A DNA stretch of 64,000 nt, taken from contig NZ_CP072801.1 in the NCBI RefSeq assembly GCF_017901135.1, forward strand, positions 434,001 to 498,000, read 5' to 3'. The position numbers were made by a program, and so were the translations under genes. Below are positions 48,636 to 59,625 of this stretch, in pieces (positions within the stretch are counted from its first letter, which is position 1; each line of letters starts with the position of its first letter). The notes beneath the pieces are model-generated. The model was given only the letters and a program-made list of their open reading frames with translations. It ran no database searches and was not told the DNA's origin. The DNA comes from Thiothrix litoralis. GTDB lineage: Bacteria > Pseudomonadota > Gammaproteobacteria > Thiotrichales > Thiotrichaceae.

Positions 48636-51065
48636 ATGACAGAAACTGCTTTTCAGGTTGAGTCAGGCAATTGCTTCCATTGCGGGCAACCCATCCCTGC
48701 CGGGGCGTTGTATCCGGTTACTATTGATGGTCATACCCGCGAGATGTGTTGTACCGGTTGTCAGGCGGTGGCGACGGCCATCGTGGATAATAACCTGACG
48801 GATTATTACCGTTTCCGCACCGAAATCGGCGACAAGCCGGAGGATTTGGTACCGGAAGCCTTGCGTCAGTTGCAGGTGTACGATACCCCGGAATTGCAGA
48901 AATCGTTTGTGCGCGACACCGGCGCCAATATCCGCGAAGCCTCGCTGATTCTGGAAGGCATTGTGTGTGCAGCCTGCGTCTGGCTGAACGAGCACCACGT
49001 CAAGCAACTCGACGGGGTGTTGGATTTCCGCATCAATTATTCCACCCATCGCGCAACCCTGAAATGGGACAATGAACGCCTGCACCTCAGTGCGGTGTTG
49101 CAAGCCATTTCAGAAATTGGCTATCACGCCCATCCATTTGACCCCGGTCGTCTTGAATCCCTGCAAAGAAAGGAAAAGTCCATTGCCCTGCGGCGCATTG
49201 CCGTGGCGGGTCTGGGGATGATGCAGGTCATGATGGTCGCGGTGTCGATGTATATCGGTGCGGTTTCCGACATGGATACGGGAATGCGCGATTTCCTGCG
49301 CTGGATCAGTTTGATCATGACCACGCCGGTGGTGTTCTATTCGGCACAGGTATTTTTCAGCTCGGCATGGCGAGACTTGCGGCGCGGGCGTTTCGGGATG
49401 GATGTGCCGGTGTCGCTGGCGATCGGGGTTGCCTTCAGTGCCAGTGTCTGGGCGACCTTGACCGGACAGGGCGAAGTCTATTTTGACTCGGTAAGCATGT
49501 TCACCTTTTTCCTGCTGACTGGGCGCTATCTGGAAATGGCAGCACGTCACAAGGCCGGGCAGGTGGCTGAAGAACTGGTGCGGCTGATGCCAGCTACGGC
49601 TACGCGCTTGCGTGATGGCGAACAGGAAGTGGTGCCGGTCAGCCAGCTTGAGCTGGGTGATCACCTGCTGGTTAAGCCGGGGGAAGTGGTGCCTGCGGAT
49701 GGCTCGGTGCTTGAAGGTACGAGCAGCACCAACGAATCCCTGCTGACGGGCGAAAGCTTACCGTGCCACAAACAGCTAGGCGATGCCTTGGTGGGCGGTA
49801 CGTTAAATATTGAAAGCCCGCTAACCATGCAGGTGGAAAAGGTCGGCGACAGTACCGTGTTGGCTGCCATTATCCGTTTGCTGGAGCGGGCGCAGGCCGA
49901 GAAACCGGAGCTGGCGCGGTTGGCTGAAAAAGTGGCCTCACGCTTTGTGCCCATTATCTTAGTCATTGCGGTGAGTGTTTTTGCATGGTGGTATCTGCAT
50001 GAGCCTTCACAAGCCTTCTGGATTGCCCTGTCGGTGTTGGTGGTGACGTGCCCCTGTGCATTCTCATTAGCCACGCCAGCAGCGCTCACGGCGGCGACGG
50101 GCTTGCTGACGTCCAAAGGGGTGTTGACTACCCGTGGTCATGCGCTGGAAACACTGGCGCGTATCAACCACATTATTTTTGACAAGACCGGAACCCTGTC
50201 GCATGGTCATCTGGAAGTCGTGGATATTCAGGTGTTGAGTGCAATGCCGGAGGATGTCTGCAAGCAGGTGGCAGCGGGGCTGGAAACGGCCTCTGAACAC
50301 CCGGTTGCCCATGCCATTATGCGTTTGAGTACCAGCCCGCTGCGTTGCGATGACCTGAGTTCAGAGTCAGGGCGTGGGGTCAAAGGCATGTATCAGCAAA
50401 AACGTTATCGGATAGGGACGCCAGCATTCGTGCAGGAACTGACCGGGTGTGAAGTCCCGCAAGGTATTTTGCCGCCTGCGGCGCGTTCACAAGTCTTTCT
50501 GGGGTCGGAAGATGGCTGGTTGGCGGTCATCAGCTTGGCAGACCAGTTGCGTGCTGAAGCTGCTGGCATGGTCACTGAGTTGCAAGCCCTGGGTGTGGAA
50601 GTAACCTTGTTGAGTGGTGATTCGCCGCATGTGGTGGCGACAGTGGCGCAGCAATTAGGCATTTCTCATGCCCTTGGTGGGCAATTGCCTGACGATAAGC
50701 TAGCGTATTTGCGTGACTTACAAGCACAAGGCAAAGTCGTCGCGATGGTGGGCGACGGGGTGAACGATGCGCCTGTGTTGGCGGGGGCGCAGGTATCCAT
50801 TGCGATGGGCAGCGGTTCACAATTGGCACAAGCCAGCGCCGACATGGTGCTGTTATCAGAAAACTTGCAGCAACTGCCTTTTGCCGTCCGTACTGCTCGG
50901 CGGATGCAAATCATTATCAAACAAAACTTTCTCTGGACTATAGTCTATAATTTGATCGCGATTCCTTTGGCGGCTACTGGGCTGATTGCCCCGTGGATGG
51001 CGGCTATCGGTATGTCAGCTAGTTCTTTGGTTGTTGTGCTGAACGCATTGCGCCTGAAAAACTAA
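48636..51065 (+). CDS. ccoI: Copper-translocating P-type ATPase CcoI
   Basis: CcoI (FixI) exports copper across the inner membrane for loading cbb3 oxidase. The 809-residue product has an N-terminal cysteine-rich metal-binding region (CFHCGQPI, CCTGCQAVA), an HMA-like domain with GIVCAACVWL (CxxC), and eight predicted helices with the transport motif CPC (TCPCAFSLATP). It also has the phosphorylation motif DKTGTLS, TGES loop, and GDGVNDAPVLAGA. Its context between fixH and ccoS supports the oxidase role over general copper export. Confidence 0.94.
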   Translation: MTETAFQVESGNCFHCGQPIPAGALYPVTIDGHTREMCCTGCQAVATAIVDNNLTDYYRFRTEIGDKPEDLVPEALRQLQVYDTPELQKSFVRDTGANIREASLILEGIVCAACVWLNEHHVKQLDGVLDFRINYSTHRATLKWDNERLHLSAVLQAISEIGYHAHPFDPGRLESLQRKEKSIALRRIAVAGLGMMQVMMVAVSMYIGAVSDMDTGMRDFLRWISLIMTTPVVFYSAQVFFSSAWRDLRRGRFGMDVPVSLAIGVAFSASVWATLTGQGEVYFDSVSMFTFFLLTGRYLEMAARHKAGQVAEELVRLMPATATRLRDGEQEVVPVSQLELGDHLLVKPGEVVPADGSVLEGTSSTNESLLTGESLPCHKQLGDALVGGTLNIESPLTMQVEKVGDSTVLAAIIRLLERAQAEKPELARLAEKVASRFVPIILVIAVSVFAWWYLHEPSQAFWIALSVLVVTCPCAFSLATPAALTAATGLLTSKGVLTTRGHALETLARINHIIFDKTGTLSHGHLEVVDIQVLSAMPEDVCKQVAAGLETASEHPVAHAIMRLSTSPLRCDDLSSESGRGVKGMYQQKRYRIGTPAFVQELTGCEVPQGILPPAARSQVFLGSEDGWLAVISLADQLRAEAAGMVTELQALGVEVTLLSGDSPHVVATVAQQLGISHALGGQLPDDKLAYLRDLQAQGKVVAMVGDGVNDAPVLAGAQVSIAMGSGSQLAQASADMVLLSENLQQLPFAVRTARRMQIIIKQNFLWTIVYNLIAIPLAATGLIAPWMAAIGMSASSLVVVLNALRLKN

Positions 51066-51108
51066 CTATTTGGGTCTATAATGTCTGATTTAGTCGGGAT
51101 ATAACATA

Positions 51109-51312
51109 ATGGATGCCTTGTACCTGTTGATTCCTATTGCGTTGGGTGTGATGGTTGTAGTGGTGATAGCCTTCATCTACACCGTCAAAAGTGGGCAATA
51201 CGATGATTTGGAAGGGCCTGCACACCGTATCTTGATGGATGATGACGATCCACGTATTCCTGGCAACCAGAAGCCGCCAGTAGCAGAGGAAAAAGATAGT
51301 CAGCGTGATTAA
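51109..51312 (+). CDS. ccoS: cbb3 oxidase maturation protein CcoS
   Basis: CcoS is a small bitopic protein needed for haem and copper insertion in cbb3 oxidases. The 67 residues begin with the conserved [15 protein letters not shown] membrane helix, then [20 protein letters not shown], a signature of the family, and a charged tail. It ends the ccoGHIS cluster. No ccoNOP structural genes follow. Confidence 0.92.
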   Translation: MDALYLLIPIALGVMVVVVIAFIYTVKSGQYDDLEGPAHRILMDDDDPRIPGNQKPPVAEEKDSQRD

Positions 51313-51577
51313 TAAATAGAGAGATGCCGCTTATCGCTGCTTAGTGCCTCTATATCATTTTCTTCATCAAGCTGAACATATCATTAACCATAATGCGAAA
51401 ATTGTTCTATGCTATCTATAACAAATTCCTCTGGTGAAAATTGGCAGGTCTTTAGATAGTTTTTTTTAATCATTGATCAGTAGTAAATATCCGGGAATGG
51501 ATGACCGGAACAGGGATGGCAAGGATGAGTTCCCTGTGGGGTTTGCTAGGACTGGTAATAGGAGAATAGGTAATCAT
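51313..51577. other. Intergenic region ahead of the LysR gene
   Basis: This 265-base gap has no supported gene. It contains an AT-rich half with a run of eight T near 51460 and a 7-base inverted repeat (ACAGGGA at 51510-51516, TCCCTGT at 51531-51537) inside the leader of the LysR gene, a possible autoregulatory site. Confidence 0.4.
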
Positions 51578-52486
51578 ATGGCTGATAGAAGATTACAGGT
51601 CTTTCATGCGGTGGCTCGATTATTGAGTTTTACCAAGGCAGCAGAAGTGCTGCATATGACACAACCGGCGGTTACATTCCAAATCCGTCAGTTGGAAGAC
51701 CAATTTGATACCCGTCTGTTTGACCGGACGCATAATCGCGTTTCCCTCACAGAAGCTGGGAAGATTACCTTCGAGTATTCGGAGCGTATTTTCGAGCAAT
51801 ACAGCGAGATGGAAAATGCCATCCGTGAAATGACTAACGACATCAGTGGCTCCCTGACCATTGGTGCGAGTACCACCATTTCCGAATACATGCTGCCGTC
51901 ATTGCTGGGTGAGTTCAACTCCAAAAACCCAGATGTCAGATTGCGCTTACGTGTTTCCAATACCGAGGGTATTGTTTCCATGGTGGAAAACAACGTCATT
52001 GATTTAGGCGTTGTGGAAGGCATGGTCAACAATAAAAACCTGCTGGTAGAAGTTTGCCGTCAGGATGAGCTGGTGCTGATTGTGCCGCCAACTCATGCGC
52101 TGGCAAGCAAAACTGCTGTCAAGCTGAAAGACGTGTTGGAATACCCGTTCATCTGCCGTGAAGAAGGTTCAGGCACACGTGAAGTGGTACTGGATTATCT
52201 GTATGCGCTGGGTATGGACAAGCACGCCATGAATGCTTGTCTGGAATTGGGTAGCCCGGAAGCCGTCAAAGGTGCTGTTGAAGCTGGCATGGGCGTTTCC
52301 ATTGTCTCCAGCGCCAGTATCGGTAAAGAATTGCGCCTTGGCTCACTGGTATCTATCCCGCTGGATCCACCCCTGACCCGTGACTTCTCTTTCGTGCGTC
52401 AGCGCCAGAAGTTCAAAGTCCGTGCGATGGAAGAACTGCTGGAGTTTGCCCGCAGCTATTGCGAAAACCTCAAAAAGCAGAAATAA
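51578..52486 (+). CDS. LysR-family transcriptional regulator
   Basis: The 302-residue product has an N-terminal winged helix-turn-helix (residues about 1-60; SFTKAAEVLHMTQPAVTFQIRQLEDQFDTRLFDR), a linker helix and a periplasmic-binding-protein-like effector domain (SGSLTIGASTTISEYMLPSLLGEF). The ATG at 51578 is chosen for AGG 7 bases before it and the standard start of the domain. It lies between the cbb3 maturation genes and a conserved small gene; the effector and targets are unknown. Resemblance to CysB-like or CbbR-like types cannot be decided from context. Confidence 0.9.
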   Translation: MADRRLQVFHAVARLLSFTKAAEVLHMTQPAVTFQIRQLEDQFDTRLFDRTHNRVSLTEAGKITFEYSERIFEQYSEMENAIREMTNDISGSLTIGASTTISEYMLPSLLGEFNSKNPDVRLRLRVSNTEGIVSMVENNVIDLGVVEGMVNNKNLLVEVCRQDELVLIVPPTHALASKTAVKLKDVLEYPFICREEGSGTREVVLDYLYALGMDKHAMNACLELGSPEAVKGAVEAGMGVSIVSSASIGKELRLGSLVSIPLDPPLTRDFSFVRQRQKFKVRAMEELLEFARSYCENLKKQK

Positions 52487-52951
52487 AATCCGCTGCGGGT
52501 ACAGCTCATGTTGCTGTACCCCGGATTATTTGCATCACACAGGATATTTCCCATGTTACCCGGTATGCCACAATCCAACGGCTCTGCCGAAGAAAAGCGT
52601 CTTCGCAAGCTATACCGCGACATGAGTTCACAAGATCAGGCAACCCTGATGCGCTTTGCTGAGTTTTTAGCAGGCTCGCCAACACTTGATGCTGAACCCA
52701 TGACTGAATTCCCCACCCCCGAAAACATTCCGCGCCCCGAACAGGAAAGTGTCGTTAAGGCGATTAAGCGCTTGACAGCGACGTATCCGATGGTTCCGCG
52801 TGAACGTTTGCTCAATGAAACGTCCAGCCTGATGACAGCGCATGTGATCCATGGCAAGTCAGCCCCGGTGGTGATTGAAGAGCTTGAACTGATGTTTGCA
52901 CAGCATTACACCACGCTGAAAGCTGAGTTCGAGAAAGAAACCCCTCCCGCT

Positions 52952-54976
<2,025 letters not shown>

Positions 54977-55248
54977 GTCAGGATGCCTGTGCGGATGGTT
55001 TGCAATAATTGCGGTGCGAGCGTAAGCCTAGCAGCCTGTCGGACACGAAGCCAGTTCCAGAGTAGCCTCAACCGGAGGAAAAACCAATGGGTCGTTTTCG
55101 CAAACTATCACATACAATTTTTGTGCCGCTAGCGGCGATCCATACGTGGGTCAGGGATTGAAGCAAAATGGTCGACTATCGAAGTTTAGCCAGCAATTGG
55201 ACGGGGCTTTCGGTATAGTTTACCGCAGTCTTACCAATATTCGCGTAA
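54977..55248. other. Region between uvrB and the decayed IS element
   Basis: This stretch holds the uvrB leader, the tnpA stub (55087-55161), a GCCGCTAGCGGC palindrome near 55126 and the left arm of the 10-base inverted repeat. No intact gene is present. The left boundary of the IS element was not determined. Confidence 0.5.
55087..55161 (+). pseudogene. IS200/IS605 tnpA remnant (N-terminal stub)
   Basis: A 24-codon frame behind a strong ribosome site (GGAGG) begins MGRFRKLSHTI, the N-terminus of IS200-type TnpA transposases, and then diverges and stops. The catalytic HUH and tyrosine regions are absent, so most of tnpA has been deleted. Confidence 0.65.
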
Positions 55249-55256
55249 AGCCCCGT
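55201..55256. repeat. 10-base inverted repeat at the 5' end of tnpB remnant
   Basis: ACGGGGCTTT (55201-55210) and AAAGCCCCGT (55247-55256) are perfect reverse complements separated by 36 bases. The right arm falls at the start of the tnpB homology, so it may be a deletion-derived fold-back or an IS subterminal hairpin. Confidence 0.55.
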
Positions 55257-56462
55257 CTTTTGCCTTGACCCCAACAACAAACAAGCCACTTACTTTGCTA
55301 AAGCCGCAGGCACTGCACGGTTTACCTACAACTGGGCGTTAGCGGAATGGCAAACCCAATACGCCGCATGGAAAGACGATAACGACCTCCCCAAACCCTC
55401 GCAGTTTTCACTCCGCAAACAACTCAATGCCATCAAATGCGAGCAATTCCCGTGGATGCTGGAAGTCACCAAAAACGCCCCACAAATGGCGATCATCCAA
55501 CTGGGCGTAGCCTCAAGAACTTCTTTGCAGGTCACGCCAAGTACCCGCAATTCAAAAAGAAAGGCAAAAGCCATGACAGCTTCACCCTGACCAACGACCA
55601 ATTTTCCGTTGACACTTCCCGCATCCGCATCCCCCACCTTGGGTCAGTGCGGATGCGGGAAACGTTACGCTTTTCCGGCAAAATCCTCTCTGCCACGGTT
55701 TCCCGCACCGCTGACCAGTGGTTCGCCAGCATCACGGTGGATACCGATTCCAGTCACGTGCCACCCGCCGAAAACCAAGGCGTAGTGGGCGTGGATTTGG
55801 GCGTATCCGCACTGGCAACACTGTCAACGGGGGAAGTGGTGACGGGTGCGAAGCCGTATAAAGCCTTGCTTTCCCGCCTGCAACGGCTCTCGCGCAGCCT
55901 ATCCCGCAAGGTCAACGGCAGTACCAACCGCGCTAAAGCCAAGCGCAAACTGGCAAAACTCCATGCGCGTATTGCCAATATCCGCAAGAACGCTTTGCAC
56001 CAACTCACGACGGATTTGACCCGCCGTTTCCATACCCTTGGCATCGAAGACCTGAACGTGTTTGGCATGGTGAAAAATCGCCATCTATCTCGGGCAATCA
56101 GTGATATGGGCTTTTTTGAGTTTCGCCGCCAGTTGGAATACAAAGCCGATAGGCGCGGTGGTGTCGTGGTAGTTGCAGGCAGGTTCTTTGCCAGCAGCAA
56201 GACCTGTTCCGCCTGCGGTGAAAAGCTGGAAAAGCTGCCCCTGTCAGTCCGGCAGTGGGATTGTCCGACCTGTGGCGTAAGCCACGATCGGGATGTGAAC
56301 GCGGCTATTAACTTAGCCAACTACGCCGTGAGTTACACGGTGTCTGCCTGTGGAGGGGATGGCTCTGGTCTTGGGCGTAAGCCAAAGGCGAAACCAGCCC
56401 CTGTGAAGCAGGAATTTGACTGTAAATTTGACGATGTTCAGGTTTGTATAAGTTCAAAGTAA
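55249..56462 (+). pseudogene. tnpB: IS605-family TnpB/OrfB, frameshifted
   Basis: TnpB is an RNA-guided nuclease of IS200/IS605 elements. Homology starts in one frame at about 55249 (DPNNKQATYFAKAAG, ARFTYNWALAEW), runs to about 55510 (MAIIQLG) and continues one frame over from SLKNFFAGHAKYPQF to 56462, so one base is missing near 55511. There is no clear start codon at the 5' end. The RuvC residues (GVDLGVSAL, GIEDLNV, HDRDVNAAINL) and two CxxC zinc pairs (CSACGEK, CPTCGVS) remain intact, so decay is recent. Confidence 0.85.
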
Positions 56463-56654
56463 CGGTTCAATACTAATGTGGGTGGGTTTTCTTTTGCGGC
56501 GCGTGGATTTTTTGGGTTGAGCCATGACGTGTTACCTTATTATTGGGTAACGTATCTTAGCAGATGTTCCATGAAGACATGCCTAACGAGGTGTTAACTG
56601 GTAATTGTCGTATGGGTTCCTTCTGACCACCCATAGCTGATCAGAAGGTTGGTG
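56463..56654. other. Structured non-coding region after tnpB, candidate RNA fold
   Basis: No gene is seen. Two interleaved perfect stems are possible: TATGGGT (56611-56617) with ACCCATA (56629-56635), and CCTTCTGA (56619-56626) with TCAGAAGG (56641-56648). Interleaving gives an H-type pseudoknot or two alternative hairpins. A further hairpin GTTACC/GGTAAC lies at 56531-56551. This could be the IS right end or the 3' region of gph transcripts. Confidence 0.45.
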
Positions 56655-57326
56655 TTAGCAACGAATAAGGTCGCGTAATTCCGCCATCGAATCAATCACC
56701 GCATCAGGCGAATAGTTGCGAATATCTTCGCCATGATTATAGCCGTAAGTCATGCAAATGATCTGGAAACCCGCTGCCCGCGCCGCTTTCACGTCAGACT
56801 TGGAATCGCCCAGCATCATGGAATCTTCCGGCTTCACGCCCAGCGCTTCAGCCGCGTGGAGCAACGGCAGGGGATGCGGTTTCTTTTCCGGCAAGGTATC
56901 GCCACTGATGACAATCTCGAAACGGTCAAAAATACCCAAATCTTTCAGCAAGGGCAGGGTGAATTGCGCCGCCTTATTGGTGACACACCCAATTTTCAAG
57001 CCTTCACAGCTTTGCAGAAAGTCCAGCCCTTCCACCACGCCATCATACAAACGGCTGCGCTTGGAGGTATTTTCCGCGTACAAATCCATGAAAATGGGCA
57101 TAGCACGCTCAAATAGCGCAGCATCCGGGAAGCCATCCAGATCGTCGGTCAACGCACGTTCCACCAAACGTTGCACGCCATTACCCACCCACTGACGCAC
57201 CGCAGCTTCGCCGCGCACCGGCATAGCCAGTTGCTGCATCATCTCATCGACGCAAAATGCCAGATCGGGAACGCTATCCACCAGCGTCCCATCCACATCA
57301 ATCAACACCATTTTCGGGTTAAACAT
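56655..57326 (-). CDS. gph: Phosphoglycolate phosphatase
   Basis: Gph is a HAD-superfamily phosphatase that dephosphorylates 2-phosphoglycolate, feeding the glycolate oxidised by GlcDEF. The 223-residue product has LIDVDGTLVDSVPDL (nucleophile Asp), a helical cap, CVTNKAAQFTLPLLKDL, and MMLGDSKSDVKAARAAG. The ATG at 57326 is preferred as AGGA sits 9 bases before it and directly abuts the ATG at 57335. It lies downstream of rpe and is separated from it by a large inverted repeat. Confidence 0.92.
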   Translation of the reverse strand: MFNPKMVLIDVDGTLVDSVPDLAFCVDEMMQQLAMPVRGEAAVRQWVGNGVQRLVERALTDDLDGFPDAALFERAMPIFMDLYAENTSKRSRLYDGVVEGLDFLQSCEGLKIGCVTNKAAQFTLPLLKDLGIFDRFEIVISGDTLPEKKPHPLPLLHAAEALGVKPEDSMMLGDSKSDVKAARAAGFQIICMTYGYNHGEDIRNYSPDAVIDSMAELRDLIRC

Positions 57327-57340
57327 AATCTGCATTCCTG

Positions 57341-57441
57341 AAAGAAACCCCTCCTAACCTCCCCTTATCAGGGGAGGAACAAGAGAACTGTACACCTCTT
57401 AGCTCCTCCCCTGATAAGGGGAGGCCGGGAGGGGTTTCTTT
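57341..57441. repeat. Large imperfect inverted repeat (MITE- or REP-like)
   Basis: Two 38-base arms (57341-57378 and 57404-57441) are reverse complements except at three adjacent bases, around a 25-base loop. Each arm also holds CCTCCCC-TTATC-style self-complementary blocks (CTCCCCTTATCAGGGGAG). It separates gph from rpe and is followed by T-rich sequence, so it may act as a terminator or RNA processing site. It resembles repeat palindromes of the CCCCTCC-type common in bacteria. Confidence 0.75.
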
Positions 57442-57457
57442 AAAAAGGTTGTAAAAC

Positions 57458-58156
57458 TTAAACCTTAGCCGCTGCCAATTCCTTACGGAATTCAGCAATA
57501 ATGCTGTTGTAATGGTTCGGGTCAGCTTTGTTGGCAACGTTGAAAATCGCTGAACCTGCTACGAATGCATCCGCACCCGCTTCCTTGATTTCACGAATAT
57601 TGTTGGCTTTAACGCCGCCATCCACTTCCAGACGAATATCCAGACCAGAATCATCAATCATCTTGCGCACCTGACGCAGCTTGGTCAGCGTGGAGGGGAT
57701 GAAGCTTTGACCACCAAAACCAGGGTTGACCGACATCAGCAGGATCATGTCTACCTTGTCCATCAAATATTCCAGAATATTCAAAGGGGTAGCTGGGTTA
57801 AATACGAGGCCAGCCTTGCAGCCTTCGTTGCGGATCAGTTGCAGGGTACGGTCAACGTGTTCAGACGCTTCCGGGTGGAAGGTGATGTAAGACGCGCCCG
57901 CAGCGGCAAAATCAGGGATGATGCGGTCGACCGGTTTGACCATCAAATGCACATCAATCGGTGCAGTCACGCCGTGCTTGCGCAGGGCTTCGCACACCAA
58001 GGGGCCAATGGTCAGGTTAGGCACATAATGGTTATCCATCACGTCGAAATGCACAATGTCTGCGCCAGAGGTCAGGACATTAACCACTTCTTCACCCAAA
58101 CGGGCAAAGTCAGCGGACAGGATGGATGGTGCGATGAAATCAGTTTGACGTGCCAT
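57458..58156 (-). CDS. rpe: Ribulose-phosphate 3-epimerase
   Basis: Rpe interconverts ribulose 5-phosphate and xylulose 5-phosphate in the pentose phosphate and Calvin cycles. The 232-residue TIM-barrel protein has [59 protein letters not shown] and [14 protein letters not shown] precedes its ATG. The rpe-gph pairing is common. Confidence 0.96.
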   Translation of the reverse strand: MARQTDFIAPSILSADFARLGEEVVNVLTSGADIVHFDVMDNHYVPNLTIGPLVCEALRKHGVTAPIDVHLMVKPVDRIIPDFAAAGASYITFHPEASEHVDRTLQLIRNEGCKAGLVFNPATPLNILEYLMDKVDMILLMSVNPGFGGQSFIPSTLTKLRQVRKMIDDSGLDIRLEVDGGVKANNIREIKEAGADAFVAGSAIFNVANKADPNHYNSIIAEFRKELAAAKV

Positions 58157-58248
58157 GAAACGTTCTCCTCAAGAATGTAGCGACAAAATTTGCAGCCACT
58201 TTACCGGAAAGGCTGTGCTAATACAGCCCTTCCGAGGGAGATAGGTTT

Positions 58249-58869
58249 TCAGAGTGTGGAATAGCTCAAACCGAGTGAATACAGGTCAGCATCGGTTTCG
58301 TAAGCAGAGTCAGAACCAATGTTGAACATATGTTCCCATTCGCCGCGCAAGTGCAGGTTACTGTTCATTTGGAACTGTGCGCCGCCGCCAATCAGGGGGC
58401 TGATGCCGGTTGAGTCTTCCTGTTGGGTAAGGCCGCCGCCCACGGTTTTGCTGGTTTTATTGTTCCACGCGATAGCGCCTACTTTGCCAAAGGCTTCGAT
58501 TTGCGGGGTGATCGGCACGTAACCGACCCCGGTAATGCCCGTTCCGGTAGTGCTGCTGTCGAGCTTGGCCGTGCTGCCACCCGTGATGCCATTCATGCTG
58601 CTGCTGCCGAGGTCGTAGTAAGCGAGTTCCACCCCGACCATCGGGTCAAAACGTGCGCCACCAAAGGCTTTCCACGCAAAGTCCTGATCGTTGCAGTTGC
58701 CGCTAAAGAAGGGGTCGTTGCAAGTGTCGCCGAGTTTGGAACTGCCTGCGCTGGCACCGACGTACAGTTTGGGGCCATTAGTGAAATCGCTGCCCATCAT
58801 CATGGAATCGCCTGCGTGCGCATTACTTGCCAGCCCAATGAGCAGTCCCCAAGCCAGTTGCATTTTCAT
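58249..58869 (-). CDS. Outer-membrane beta-barrel protein, paralog 1 of 3
   Basis: This 206-residue protein has a signal peptide (LAWGLLIGLASNAHA) and an OmpA/OmpX-like small-barrel pattern of alternating strands: KLYVGASAGSSKLG, FAWKAFGGARFDPMVGVELAYYDLG, GVGYVPITPQIEAFGKVGAIAW, LHLRGEWEHMF and C-terminal LYSLGLSYSTL ending in an aromatic-flanked strand. Two cysteines lie in the first loop (GDTC...GNC). It is likely a porin-like or structural barrel; no specific ligand can be inferred. It lies 14 bases after paralog 2. Confidence 0.8.
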   Translation of the reverse strand: MKMQLAWGLLIGLASNAHAGDSMMMGSDFTNGPKLYVGASAGSSKLGDTCNDPFFSGNCNDQDFAWKAFGGARFDPMVGVELAYYDLGSSSMNGITGGSTAKLDSSTTGTGITGVGYVPITPQIEAFGKVGAIAWNNKTSKTVGGGLTQQEDSTGISPLIGGGAQFQMNSNLHLRGEWEHMFNIGSDSAYETDADLYSLGLSYSTL

Positions 58870-58883
58870 AGTGCTGCCCTGTG

Positions 58884-59576
58884 TTAAAAGGTAGAAAAGA
58901 CTGCACCCACACTCAGCAGGCCAGCGTCTGATTCATAGGGCGTGTCTGTTGCTGTGCCGAAAACGTGTTCGTATTCACCGCGTAACGACAGATTAGGGTT
59001 GACTTGGACCTGCGCCCCGCCGCCCAGCAACATGCCAAGGCCACTGTTGGTGGAAATAGTATCCATGCTGGGATCTTCCGCCACGGTTTTGCTGCCATTC
59101 TGCTTCCAGTAAGCTGCGCCGACTTTGCCCAGCAATTCGGTACGTGGTGCAACCGGCACATAGCCGACGCCTGCCAGATAGCTGGCGGACAATTCGCTGC
59201 TGAGTTTGCTGTCGTAAATGCCTGAGCGCCCGGCCGTACCGTTGGCAGTGCTTTCGCCCAGATCCATGTGACCCACTTCGATGCCCAGTGTTGGCAAGGA
59301 GGCGGAGGGGATGACCCCGCCCGGCGTTGCTAAAAAGCCATTATGGTTGGGCGTCGCCCGTAGCCCGGCAAAAAACTTGCTGCCGGTGGCGCTGTCTTCG
59401 CAGTTGCTGGAAGTGCTGTCAGCGACGCAAGCACCATCTTGGCTAGCCATGCCCGCACTCGCCCCTGCGTACAACGATACGTTGGATGGCACGCCGTAAC
59501 CTTCCATACCGCCTGCAAACGCCGCGTTCGCCCATAGCGCCATGCCTGCCAATGAGCAGGAAATCAGTGTTTTCAT
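58884..59576 (-). CDS. Outer-membrane beta-barrel protein, paralog 2 of 3
   Basis: This 230-residue paralog has signal peptide SCSLAGMALWANAAFA, and LYAGASAGMASQDGACVADSTSSNCEDS with the same two-Cys loop. SKFFAGLRATPNHNGFLA, LGIEVGHMDLGES, GVGYVPVAPRTELLGKVGAAYW, LSLRGEYEHVFG and the terminal strand LLSVGAVFSTF follow. It shares the strand order of paralogs 1 and 3 and is slightly longer in the second loop. It is probably co-transcribed with them. Confidence 0.8.
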   Translation of the reverse strand: MKTLISCSLAGMALWANAAFAGGMEGYGVPSNVSLYAGASAGMASQDGACVADSTSSNCEDSATGSKFFAGLRATPNHNGFLATPGGVIPSASLPTLGIEVGHMDLGESTANGTAGRSGIYDSKLSSELSASYLAGVGYVPVAPRTELLGKVGAAYWKQNGSKTVAEDPSMDTISTNSGLGMLLGGGAQVQVNPNLSLRGEYEHVFGTATDTPYESDAGLLSVGAVFSTF

Positions 59577-59625
59577 ACAAGCCCCTTTCTATTTTTTCCA
59601 AGCATTCCCGCTGCGCGGGATATTG

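Noticed and set aside
54977-55080. LexA box for uvrB
   Set aside because: No CTGT-N8-ACAG match was found; CTGTCGGACAC is only half a site.
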